Below, piece after piece: positions 49,889 to 59,994 of a stretch of DNA of 64,000 nt. The position numbers were made by a program, and so were the translations under genes. The notes beneath the pieces were generated by a model. The model was not told where the DNA came from. It searched no databases and saw only the letters and a program-made list of their open reading frames with translations. Source of the DNA: Oxytricha trifallax (lineage: Eukaryota > Ciliophora > Spirotrichea > Sporadotrichida > Oxytrichidae); assembly GCA_000711775.1 (NCBI GenBank), contig ARYC01017334.1:108295-172294 (forward strand), read 5' to 3'. Position 1 is the stretch's first letter; every line of letters begins with the position of its first letter.

Positions 49889-50002
49889 ACAGTCTGTAAA
49901 ATTTGTTTGAAAATTTAAGTTAATCAAATGCATGAAAAATTAATTATTACTAAAAAACTCTTATCTCATAAGCACTACAGATAATTACACAGAACACATG
50001 CC

Positions 50003-52470
50003 TCATAAATCTATTCCTTGAATTAAGGTTGAATAGAGCTTTAAACCTACTACGCACTCTAAGTCTTTCAAAGTTAACAGATTGTCATCCTCAAGCTACG
50101 CATCTTCAATAATTTCTGCTAATCTTCCATGGTTCCTGCGTCTGTATATTACCTTGAGAAGTGAAGAAAGCTCACGAAGTTTCAAGTTATGCTGTCTCTT
50201 GAGCCTTCCCCAAAATAAAGTCTATGAGTCAGCTAATTATTCAAACACGATGCCTCTCTGTTAACCTTAGCTCCTACTCCCTCTTCCTATCATTTGGTAT
50301 AATTGAGTTTCGGACTTTACAAGTGAAGCTAATAGCACTATAGCATCCACTTTAAACTTTGTGTCAACCCCAATACCATATTCTTAGGGAAGATAAAGTA
50401 TGCCTTTTTCTTTGTCTTTGATAATTTCTAGAAAGCTAGGATCTGATGCTAGGAATGTGGGCACCCCAAATTTTGACTATTAGAGTATTTCAATTTCTCC
50501 TTTGTTTTCCTTCGAATAAATGATAATTAAAGGAGAATTTTGCTTGTGCTGTTCTATTTAGCTAGCTATAGCAATCGAAAGCTTTTGATTTTTTTTAATG
50601 CAAATAACCTAGCAGCTATCTTCTTCTACTTTACCTAATGCAACCTATTTCTCAGATAAGAATTGCATTTCAGTCATATTCTCAAACATGTCTTACAAAA
50701 TATACTTGTGATAGCGCGATTTTGTTGCGGAAAACATAAAAATAGTTTTATTTTGTAAAGCCCACAAACCTGTAAGAGACTTTCCAATAGAGTAAAAGGA
50801 TATTTTTTCAATAACGCTGTCATACTCGTCAATAATCAAAACATCATCTTTGATTTAATGTTTGTAATAAGAATCTATATCCATAACTCTCAAATTATCA
50901 ATTGTCCCTCCTAATCTTTCATCTACCATGTTTTTTAGTAATAAGCTAGGTTCAACAATTGTCACTTGTTATTTTTAACTGGCAAAATAACTTCCAAGCA
51001 GAGCCTATACCCAAGTTTTACCTGAACCTGTGGGCATTTCAACTAATGTGATTCTTGAATTAGTATTTGATAATACTGCTGCAATCATAGACTAGTAAAA
51101 AGAGTTCACATACTAATCAGAATCAATGCTTAGTTTCTCGGACAACTAGAAAAATATTTCAAGTTCACTTTGCTATTTCAAACCTAAACTCTAAATTTTT
51201 TGATCAAAATATTGCTGGCATGACTCTTTAGAAGTCTCTTATTTTCTGTCAACACCATTGACTATGATCTTCTACACATTTGCATTTAAGTTTTCGAGAG
51301 GAGCATCAATGAAATCCTAAACTGTCTTATAGGGCTAATTTTTTAAGCTATGGAAAATTTATATAAGTTTTGACATATCAAAATCGACACATTCTTTGCT
51401 TAAAACAAGTTCGCTAAGTAATTATCTCTAATGGACAAGGGACAGTAAATCATCAATTTGTGAGCCTTCATCTTTATTTACCCTTAGTTTTGAAATAATT
51501 TTAGCAATTATAAGCTAATCATTTAACTCATAATTTTTCAGCTATTTTAACACTCTTGCCCAAAGAAACTTTTTGGGATAAGCTGAAAAAAGTTCAGCAA
51601 GTTCTTTCGAATAACTTAGATCCTCCAAGCATTATATGAGAACTACCTTGCTTTCTTGTGACTTCAACAGCTCTGAAATGCTGTTAGGTTTAGTTTCAAG
51701 CGCCAGTATGATTAGTCCTCTTGAGGCATCTTGTCCCAAATCAAAGTATTGAAGCACTATAGATTCAAGAATTTCAAGGAGCTGACTCTCTATCTACTTC
51801 ATTTACAAGACAGAAATTCTTTGATTTTTCAACAAATGGCAAGAAAGTTTAATTAGCAAGCCTCCTTCTTTGCCATAAGAAGGTACTGCTTAAACCATTA
51901 AAAAGTTCATTTTAATTACCACCTCAGGTTACTAATGCAAGAATGTTTCTAAAATGACAGAATGTTGACGTTATTTAAGCAACTCTAAAATTTTTGATAA
52001 ATTTTATTGAGCTGTGTGATCTATTGCTTGACTAAAGAGCTCTTAGCTTTTTTGAATAGCGCTCTTCACACTGCTTAACAATAGTTTTTACAGATTCTTT
52101 TAGGCAGAACTGAAGCTAAGTATAAGCTCAAGAGCAAGCTACTCATCTTCCTCAAGCAATAATTATCCCTTTTCTGAATTATCAAGTAGCAACTTGAGTC
52201 AGACTTAGAGTCACACCTTTGCCGAGTACTGGAAATCCTTCTTTAGTTTAAACTCATCGATCCCTTCTTCAACAAGTTTTCATCATTAGAAATCACATTG
52301 CTTCTCTTAAGTTTTTGGCGCTATACTCTGATAAAGTTTTGAATATTTTCTTTACTCATCCCAGCCAGAGGTCCTTCGCTAGTCTTTTCAATTTCATTTT
52401 TAACCATACTAAAAGTTTTGGAAAACTCTTGAGTGATAATTTTTATATGGTCTTTAGCAGCCTTAGACAT
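50003..52470 (-). CDS. SF2 (DEAD/SecA-like) helicase
   Basis: From ATG 52470; after one or two frameshifts in the first 110 codons the gene stays in one frame, free of TGA, for about 700 codons to the stop at 50003-50005. C-terminal motor: motif I VEMPTGSGKTWVQALLGSY, motif II VLIIDEYDSVIEK, motif III MFSATKSRYH, a Ser-rich IIYSKENKG, GIGVDTKFKVDAIVLLA (motif V) and QLYQMIGRGSRSQG (motif VI). The order fits ATP-dependent SF2 helicases/translocases; the DEYD box and GRGSRSQG recall SecA-like DEAD proteins. The 450-residue N-terminal part is helical and unrecognised. Sits in the slot held by the kinase in TBE1, divergent from the partner gene 656 bp away. Confidence 0.85.
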
Positions 52471-53125
52471 TTTGCATGAGTGTTTTTTGTTTATTTTGAA
52501 TTCTCATCTTTTCCTGGTTTGCACTTGATTCAAGCAGCTATCATGCCAAGATTGGTCTGAAGAGCTGCTATCTGCGATAGAAATGGTGGGTGATTAGGCC
52601 TCTTATGAGAGATTTACTATATAAATTGTCATAAAAAAAGTAAAACAAGGCTCACAGTTTTCAATTTGCATGAACAAAGCGGGTTTTTTTATGATTTAAA
52701 TAATTAATAAAACTTTTATATTTATATATGTTTTAGATAAAACTTACTCAAACGCTTATGTGAATTTTATCACACAAAATTTTTATTTTTTAAAACATTA
52801 TAATTATTCTTATGTTTCAATCTCCCTTAAAAGACATACACTTTGTGATAAAATTTCGATGATTTTATGATGATAGTATTTTTGTGATTAATCACAGTTT
52901 TACCTTATTTTTAGCCTTGTTTTGATAAAGTTATGTGATTAATCACACTACAAATAATTTTTATTAAATTTAAATCACAAACTAAGATTTCTAATTTAAT
53001 TTTCTAAATTCTTATTAAAGTTATTAAGTTTTATATACTAATTAGTACTTTATTAGTTAGTAAGTTTTAATCACAATAGTAAATCTTAGTATATGGAAGT
53101 AAGCACTAAAAGAACATTTAACTAA

Positions 53126-53928
53126 ATGACTAGTTAAGATTACAATTCACTTGACGGGAAAAGAAAGATTGCTGCGAGTCAACTCTCTGCAAAGTTTAGG
53201 TCAAAGACCGACATTTACAGATACCTCACTGAAGTTTGTAAGTAAATGCTTAGCTAAAATTATTTATAGTAAATATACATCTACCTCCCACTGAGTCCAT
53301 CAATAAAGACTATTTGAGGTAGATATTGAAAGAAGAGAAAAAGGTTTTTACAAATAATGAGATTAAAATAATCAAGGTCCCTAAATATGAGGAGCTCTCA
53401 GTTAAAAACATTATGCTCGAGGTTGGTGATGACAAGCGTATATTGGAATACTTGCCAGATATGAATGGCAAAAAAAAGCCAATAGACCGGCAATATTTTT
53501 TTACAGTCCTAAACACTCTTGAGCCAGAATACACAAATAAAATAATCAAACATGCCCAAGACCTAAGGTATGATGAAACAAAAAATGAAGAAAAGAAAAA
53601 CTATATATTGGTCTCTGATAGCTGGCATGAGAAGCTCCTTCAACTCCGTTTGTTTCAAGTAATATACTTTGATAAGTTAATATTTTTAAAAGAATGCCCA
53701 GGAAAAACAATTCATTTGCTCAAAGAAAGCTCAAAGGTAGTTGGCCCTCGAAAGCCTAAATAAAAGCAGGAAGTCGGTGTGAGCTTTAAACGACTCAGGG
53801 GAGAAAATAGCTAAATGATTTTTTAAAAGCCAGGGGACACGAAGATGAAAAGCGCAACATAGAGCAAGGATATTCAGCCAAAAAATTTATTTGGCTAGAA
53901 CTCAACTCCAAAGAAGACTCAAAATTGA
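53126..53928 (+). CDS. TBE 22-kDa-type partner protein (intact copy)
   Basis: ATG 53126; exon 1 reads MTSQDYNSLDGKRK...LSAKFRSKTDIYRYLTEV. A 32-nt intron (53238-53269, gtaagt...ttatag) restores the frame into HLPPTESINKDYLRQIL, KEEKKVF, IKIIKVPKYEELSVKNIM, RILEYLPDMN, PIDRQYFFTVLNTLEPEY and a basic tail to TGA 53926-53928. No frameshift needed, about 256 residues, the best copy in the window. Stop is 24 bp from the convergent transposase stop. Family features: K-F-R-S-K-x-D near the start, VPxYxEL, YLP and RxYFFxVLxTL. No enzymatic motif seen; a DNA-binding or structural partner is possible. Confidence 0.9.
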
Positions 53929-53951
53929 CAACAATTTTTATTTGAATTAAT

Positions 53952-55023
53952 TCATAAACTTAAATTATTAATTCTTTCTATTTCTTTTTTACACAAACTT
54001 ATAATATCTTCTTCTTCACTGCATCTGAAACTTTCATTGACCAGCTTCATTTAATCTAGTTTTATATTGTTACACAAAGCTGCCAACTTATCTCGCTTAT
54101 ACTTTTGTTTAACTAAACTGAAAAAGTTCTCGATGGGGTTAGAATCGGGAAAGTATGAAGGAGTGAAGATCACTGGAATATCTGCTGTCTTCAAATATTC
54201 CTGTACCTTTTTGCTGTGATGAACTCTCAGGTTGTCCATAATGAAAACAACATCCTTAGCACCTAGCTTTCCTAATAATCCTTCACAAAAGCTAATAAAT
54301 CTTTCAGAGTTGACAGATTGATTGAACTATTAGAAATATTCTAATCCGCCTGTGTTGGATATAGCTGCAGCTTACTGCTATTGCTAGATTCTTTCCTTAA
54401 CCTATAGAATGAGTGATGTTATAGTTTCTAGCGCTGTACTCTCGTCTAAGAACTGTGCTATATGTGAACATTGTTTCATCAATGAACACTATCGTGAACC
54501 CGATCTAAATGTAATTTGCAATTCCTTATTGCAAGTCTGAGAGGGCTTTTTATCTTTTTTAGAGTTAGCTGGCTGGAGGAGTCTTGACCTATTTGATAAC
54601 TTTCTTTTTAACATTCAGTTATTTGTACAAGTTACAAAGGAAGGAACTTGAGAGTTTAATTTGAGGGTGAGCTCTATGAATGAGCACGCATCTTTCAGCT
54701 AATGTTTTACCAGACTACTTAATCAACGTATCTTAACTCACAATCCAAGCTTTGATGTATTCAGTGAGTTTGGTTTTTTTTTACTTTTTTGCATTCATTT
54801 TGTTCCATACTTCATCAACTTAACTTTCAAGATTATTGAACCTATGCGAGCTTTTTTTTGCAACTTTTTTGTATAATTTGCAAATCTAAATAATTTTATA
54901 AGCTGACACTCTTGTAATTTGTGAAATAGCTCTGTAGCTTAACATCTCAATTTTTTTCTCTTGAAATTGTGAATCCAAGAAACGACAGAAAATCACAAAA
55001 CTAACACACTCTAAACTTAGCAT
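53952..55023 (-). CDS. Tc1/mariner-type transposase, TBE group (nearly intact)
   Basis: ATG 55023, TGA 53952-53954, about 355 codons with one frameshift (near 54370). N-terminal helix-turn-helix SYRAISQITRVSAYKII, a basic linker, then the DDE domain: TIVFIDETMFTY (Asp 1), KNLAIAVSCS/AAISNTGGLEYF, VVFIMDNLRVHHSKKVQEYL (Asp 2), PSYFPDSNPIENFFSLVKQ (Glu), 34 residues between the last two. All catalytic residues present. Overlaps no other gene and is convergent with the partner gene. Likely source of mobilisation for this element if the single frameshift is a sequencing or recent event. Confidence 0.92.
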
Positions 55024-55243
55024 AATTGGATATAGGGTAAAATTTCAAGTTTCTTAAAATAATTAAAGTTTTTAAGTTAATTAGTCATATAAAGTCTGTA
55101 AAAAGTATAGTTAAAATTAAAAATAAAATGTTGTCAACATTCTTTCACAAATGTCAACATTCTTGCATGAGTTTAAATATTCAATATCAAGAATGAAAAT
55201 GAGTATTTGAGCAAAGAAAAATAAAAGTATAAACATAATAATA

Positions 55244-56112
55244 ATGGAAATTCTTCCTCAAAGCCATAAATGCCCGGTTACTACCTGCAGATACTCAGGT
55301 TCAAGATCAGCTGTGTATTCTCATTACTCAAGAAATCACTTGTTGGAAAAGATTCAAAAATATATGAAAAAAGCCTTTGAATGTGATGAGTGCAATTTCA
55401 GATTCGCCACAGATAATCTCTACATGTACACAAGAAAAGTTGTCAAGAAATCACAAAAAAGAGGATCATTAAAGAACTCAGACTTCTAGCAAATCACGAC
55501 ATAAAACCAACTCACTTAGCTCAAGAACCTATTGTAATTGAATGCGATGTTAGAGTACAAGAAGTTTGGGAAGAACTTCATTAGAATTAGCTCCTTAGAT
55601 CTGGAACATTATTTAGAGCAGTAGTTATGGACCCACCCTGGTAACTCAACTGCTTTGATTTGCCATATGACTGCCTTTCAGATAAGCAAATAAAAGAGAT
55701 ACCAATGCATCTTATTCAAGAAGAAGGCTATTTGTTTATGTGGGTCACGAATGGTAAACCAGAAGTTGCACTTTCGTTTTTCAAAAAACATGGCTATAGA
55801 TGGGTAGAAACCATAGTGTGGGTCAAAACAAACAAGTCAGGGAAGATATATAGAGGACCAGGACGATACATTCAGCATGGGTTCGAGCTTTGTTTAGTTG
55901 GTGTCAAAGGCAGTTATGAAAAAAATAAGTCATTCAGCAAGATGAAAACAAGCTTGAACGTTATAGTTGAGCCAATGAGAAAGATGTCTTAGAAGCCTGA
56001 TGCCCTCTACAAAATTGTAGAAAAACTTGTACCTGGAGGACCATACTTAGAAATATTTGGTCGGGCTCATAACATTAGGAGAGGGTGGACTACAATGGGC
56101 AACTAGCTTTGA
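55244..56112 (+). CDS. C2H2 fingers + MT-A70 adenine methyltransferase
   Basis: ATG 55244; finger 1 HKCPVTTCRYSGSRSAVYSH...H, finger 2 ECDECNFRF...H-V-H (one frameshift inside, near 55430). The MT-A70 domain then runs open to TGA 56112: VVMDPPWQLN (catalytic DPPW, Gln from TAA), LPYDCLSDKQIKEIPM, LFMWVTNGKPEVAL, ETIVWVKTNKSGKIYRGPGR, YIQHGFELCLVGVKG, MRKMSQKPDALYKIVEKLVP, LEIFGRAHNIRRGWTTMGNQ. All family blocks intact, closest in style to METTL3/MTA1-type enzymes that methylate N6 of adenine in RNA or DNA; in ciliates MTA1 acts on DNA. Substrate here unknown; fused fingers argue for DNA targeting. Confidence 0.93.
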
Positions 56113-56529
56113 TATATTATGGTTTTTTGTATTAATAAATTAATTAACTTAAATTTTCAAACAAATTTTACAGAGTAATTCCAAGAAAAGTTGAAAATTA
56201 TTAAAATAATGATGATTAAGAAGTCAATAAGACAATCACTAGTTTCAATTCCATTTACATTTTTCACTTCCTTGTAGATCTAAAGTAAGTCTTTAAGGAA
56301 TTTTACAGTATTTTATGCGTATGTATTAAATAAGAAAATGTGGATAAGGCACAACCTTCTAGAAACTGAAGGCACCCTTATATTTCTTTTTAGATTTTTA
56401 TTAATTCTATTTAAAACTTACAATTTTAGCAGGAAGCAAAACTGATTTACTTACAAGAAGATTCATGTATATTTCTTTATACATTTGTATTTTTATATAA
56501 TTTCTCTTTTGTTTCTTTAAATGCTTTTA

Positions 56530-56889
56530 AAAAGCATATTCGAAGCTATTCAAAGGCTCCGGCTTAGCTACAATTAAATCTGGGCGTAAGGACAATTAAA
56601 AGTGCATTCGCATGTTAATTTGCCGATGCTATTATCAATCTAAGTTTACCAGTTGTCTGACTATTAAATCTTAAATTACATTGGATCATTTACCTAATTT
56701 AATTAGAAATCATATGCTTGTTATAAATCAGCATATGCTTTATAATATATTTTATTTATTTCAGGCTGGAGAATAAATTTTTTGATTGAATGCGCTAATT
56801 GCTAATGGAATATTTTTTTTATAGGTCTATTTTTAAAGCTAAATAAATTAAAATTCTTCCATGTCACTTGCAGTGAATTAATTTGATAT
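56530..56889 (+). CDS. unidentified reading frame, right part
   Basis: Directly after the 8-kb transposon the frame continuing from 47950-48569 (through ...LTNLIKS, then IFEAIQRLRLSYNQIWAQG) stays free of TGA to about 56887. Segments such as HSHVNLPMLLSIQVYQLSDY look coding and use TAA/TAG as Gln; the last 60 codons are less convincing. A second open frame overlaps it. Identification as the same gene as 47950-48569 is an inference from the phase at the shared aaaaagcat. Confidence 0.5.
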
Positions 56890-57038
56890 ATCTCCTACAA
56901 AATCTAAATTACAATTTAGGTAATTTTTTATAAAAAGAAAGTTCAAAAGATAAATTAAAATTTTCCTCATTATATCAGAATACTTATTAATTATACAATT
57001 CATAAAAAAGTATTCAATATTATTTTAATTTAAACTTT

Positions 57039-58069
57039 TCAATAAATTATTATATTATTTAAAACACACAAATAGTCATACTTTTCAAGCCCACTCATCT
57101 TAGTCAGTTTCCAAAAGCTGCTATAACCCTTTCTTATATTATTTTTCTGGGCAAAGATTTCTAAATTTAGCCTATTAAGAGCAATGGTTTAGATAAAGTC
57201 GTAGATTTTTTTAGGTTTCTTGTGAGTGACCCTGAACTGCCTCAAACATGACTGACTTTGCCTTGTGAAACTGCACAATATCTTTGACTTCCAATTTTTT
57301 TCTAATTAGAAATGACTCATTGCAGTGCGAAGAATACTTACCCCACCCTGGATAAAGAACCCTATTTTTTGTGAGCTTTACCCATTCACACTAGTCCACC
57401 TCTATATGGCCATGAATATTTAAGAACTCTCTTGCCAGTTCCATTTTCAAGTTGATTATCCACAAAATTATAATTCCTCTCTCTTACACCAAATGTATTG
57501 GTAGCTCTAATATTACTTATCAGTAAGAGTCGGGTACGGCAGTTCTCATTTTAGTTTCCAAGGAGGGTCAATAACAATAACCTCATAGAGCTTGCATGCT
57601 TTTTTAAGTATATCCTCTGCTAATTGTTGCCACATCTTTAAGTAAAAGCGTCACCCTCATAGAGAATTGGATTCGTAAGGTTTTTATAAACCAATTTTTG
57701 AGCTCTTTGTTTAATCGTTTACCATTCTTCTCCTGGAGGTACTTTCAAAGTTACTATCTGAGGTCCTTTGTATCGCCCCATTAAATCCTCAGAATATTTT
57801 TATTTCTTTAAGTTTTGCTCGTGAAGTATGCTCAATGGGCAGTTTCTCTCGAGCCTTGAACAGTTACTGCTACTCTCAAACTTTTCCAGGCAATACCTAC
57901 ATTATTTCTTTTTATCCATCTCTGCTCTCCTCTGCTTATCGTGGAAGTCTTTGTGTTTTTATCTGATGTGAAAGCGGATCGAACAGCGTGCGTAATACTT
58001 TTTATCACAATAAGGACATGGTACCTGGTTTGTGGCATCAACAATCTCATAAATTTATTTCCTCCCCAT
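57039..58069 (-). pseudogene. second C2H2 + MT-A70 methyltransferase, diverged
   Basis: ATG 58069. Fingers VPCPYCDKKYYARCSIRFH...H and CRYCLEKFESSSNCSRLE, a spacer with PQIVTLKVPPGEEW, then MT-A70 blocks in shifted frames: VIVIDPPWKLK (DPPW kept), ELPYPTLTDKQY, QCEWVKLTKNRVLYPGWGKY, SSHCNESFLIRKK, GHSQ-KPKKIYDFIQTIAL and LEIFAQKNNIRKGY where relatives have LEIFGR-HN-R-GW. About four frameshifts. The altered substrate-side motifs (SSHCNES, FAQKNN) recall non-catalytic partners such as METTL14/MTA9, but decay could explain them. Divergent from the partner gene at 59.1 kb; the pair takes the same places as kinase and partner in TBE1. Confidence 0.87.
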
Positions 58070-58074
58070 TTTAG

Positions 58075-59095
58075 TTTTGATTTATTTATTATAATGTTGA
58101 AAATTGTCTATAACTTATTAGTTTATTTATATTTTAAATATTGGTTAGCCCCTGAGTAAAATGTTAATGCTCGTGTTTTTAAGAGCAAAATGTTAATAGA
58201 TTTTTGTGCTTCTTCATATTTTTAAATCTTTTATATAATTGAATTAATCATTAATTATAAACCATAAGTTAAACACAGCAATGTAGAGTAACATAGGTAT
58301 TACTGAGTATATTCTTGCAATGAAAGTTTTACTGATTGAACTTTACCTAACAATATAATAAATTATTAACTTGAGGCTTGCCCATTCTTAAGAATTATTA
58401 TTGAATATATAAAACCCATTTAACTTCTACAATACTAAAAATGGGGACACAAGCACCATTAATTATAAAAATACTCAAATTATTATATAGAAATCTTAAA
58501 GAAGTTGAAAGGTTCAATGGTGGACTAAAACAATTGTAATAGAAATTGAGAAGTCTAATTTAATTGATAATATAATTAAGAAAAAGCAAAACCCTTTCTC
58601 AATATAAAATTTAAACTAGAGGTTCACCATTCAAGAAGGGTATCAGCTGTTATAAATTAATGAAATTTAGATGTGGGTAGACTCCCAAGTATAAATGCTA
58701 ACCCCTCAGTCGCATGGTGAGTGTAAACCAAGTAAAACACTTGTTACATCATTTATGCTATTTAGCATTTTTAAATATAAACTAATTAAAATAATAATAT
58801 CATAATTTGGGAATTTAAACTTTTTAAAATGAATAAATTAGTTCTTATAGATTTAAATAAAAACCTTCATTCAAAGTTTATTTATAATGTCAAAGTATTA
58901 TTAATATCTATTAATAAATTGCTTAAAAATTTTAATAATAACTAAATGAATTAATGGAACATTTTTCTGAGCAGTATGGTGCTATGTGCTATGAAAACTG
59001 AATTTCATCACAGATTCAGGATTCTGGGCCTGTCTATATAATTCGGGTCAGAAATTAATAAGTATTTACTTAAGTTAATTAACAATTCTTTAAAG
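58075..59095. promoter_or_regulatory. 1-kb intergenic space between divergent genes
   Basis: AT-rich, no coding signal; it must hold the start regions of both the MT-A70 gene (left) and the partner gene (right). No motif identified. Confidence 0.3.
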
Positions 59096-59101
59096 ATTAA
59101 A

Positions 59102-59859
59102 ATGAATCAATAAAATGTGAGGGGCCATGACATGAGATAGCTTCAGTCTAAATTTAGGTCCCGGAATGACTTAATTACCTTCCTGAATTTCAACAGTAAG
59201 TATATTATATTGTTAATAAGAGTATAGAGAGGTACTTTCTTCAAGCTGACTCCCAAGTGACGCTCAGATTTTTGAAAGACTTCCTCTCCGGAGAAAAAGA
59301 GATCCTTAAAACCGCTAACGTTATGGCCTTCAACGTTCCATACTACTCTGAGTTGGCAGTCGAAAAATTTTCATGCAAGTTAAAGACGACCCAGAAATAA
59401 TGAAGTATATGAACTTTTACGAAGACTGCTAAGAGGTCCCAGATAGAAAATATTTCTATAATGTTTTAGGAACACTATGGCAGGGGTATGTTTAAGAACT
59501 AATAAAACATGCTAACAAAGAACGGAACATCATAGACAGGGATGAGGAAGCTAAGGAAAAATATATATCAGAGAAGAAATTTTCAAAAAGCTAGAGTATG
59601 AACCCTTTTCTCCAGTCCATATAATTCTCATCTTCATGATTATTATAGAAACTAAAGGGAAGGCACTTTCCATGCTCAAGTATAGGTCAAAGCCGAGGAC
59701 GAGAAAAATCAAGAGGCAATTACACTAGATATCCAGCCTTTCAAAGATTTTAAAGAAAAGGTAGAAGACTACAGAGAGGGCGACAGATAGAATAGCCCTC
59801 AAGAAATGATTAAAGACTCGAGTGGCAAGAGAGCCCCATTAGACATAGAAATGGAGTGA
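59102..59859 (+). pseudogene. TBE 22-kDa-type partner protein
   Basis: ATG 59102: MNQQNVRGHDMRQLQSKFRS, then RNDLITFLNFN. A 32-nt intron (59196-59227, gtaagt...gtatag) leads to YFLQADSQVTLRFLKDFLSG, EKEILKTANVMAFNVPYYSE, LAVEK, and after a frameshift near 59365 KIFMQVKDDPEIMKYMNFYE, VPDRKYFYNVLGTLWQGYVQ and an acidic/Gln-rich tail to TGA 59857-59859. Two frameshifts. Intron position and length equal those of the copy at 53.1 kb. Convergent with the transposase ending at 59995. Confidence 0.87.
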
Positions 59860-59994
59860 GATAATTTATATTATATTATATTATTAACTAATCACCACTA
59901 ACTATTTTACTCTAAAACAACTAAATTGTATTTTCATGTCTTTTTATAATTTTTTTAACCATTTCTATCCTAAAGCTTTGAATAGAAAATTTTA

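Larger units (their letters stand above)
48570..56529. mobile_element. 8-kb TBE-related transposon with helicase and MT-A70 cargo
   Basis: Inverted ends match in blocks: left 48570-48632, 49294-49390 and 49896-49930 against right 56130-56250 and 56440-56529 (for example aaaatacaaatgtataa, tacatgaatcttcttgtaag, attgacttcttaatcatcat and attttcaacttttcttggaa with their complements). The left end is broken by two later insertions. aaaaagcat occurs at both outer borders. Contents: helicase(-), partner(+), transposase(-), C2H2/MT-A70(+). The genes are mostly intact, so this is a young copy. Its ends lack the C4A4 start of the 4.15-kb element. Confidence 0.8.

Noticed and set aside
57941-58159. 72-codon plus-strand ORF
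   Set aside because: Antisense of the C2H2 region of the MT-A70 gene.
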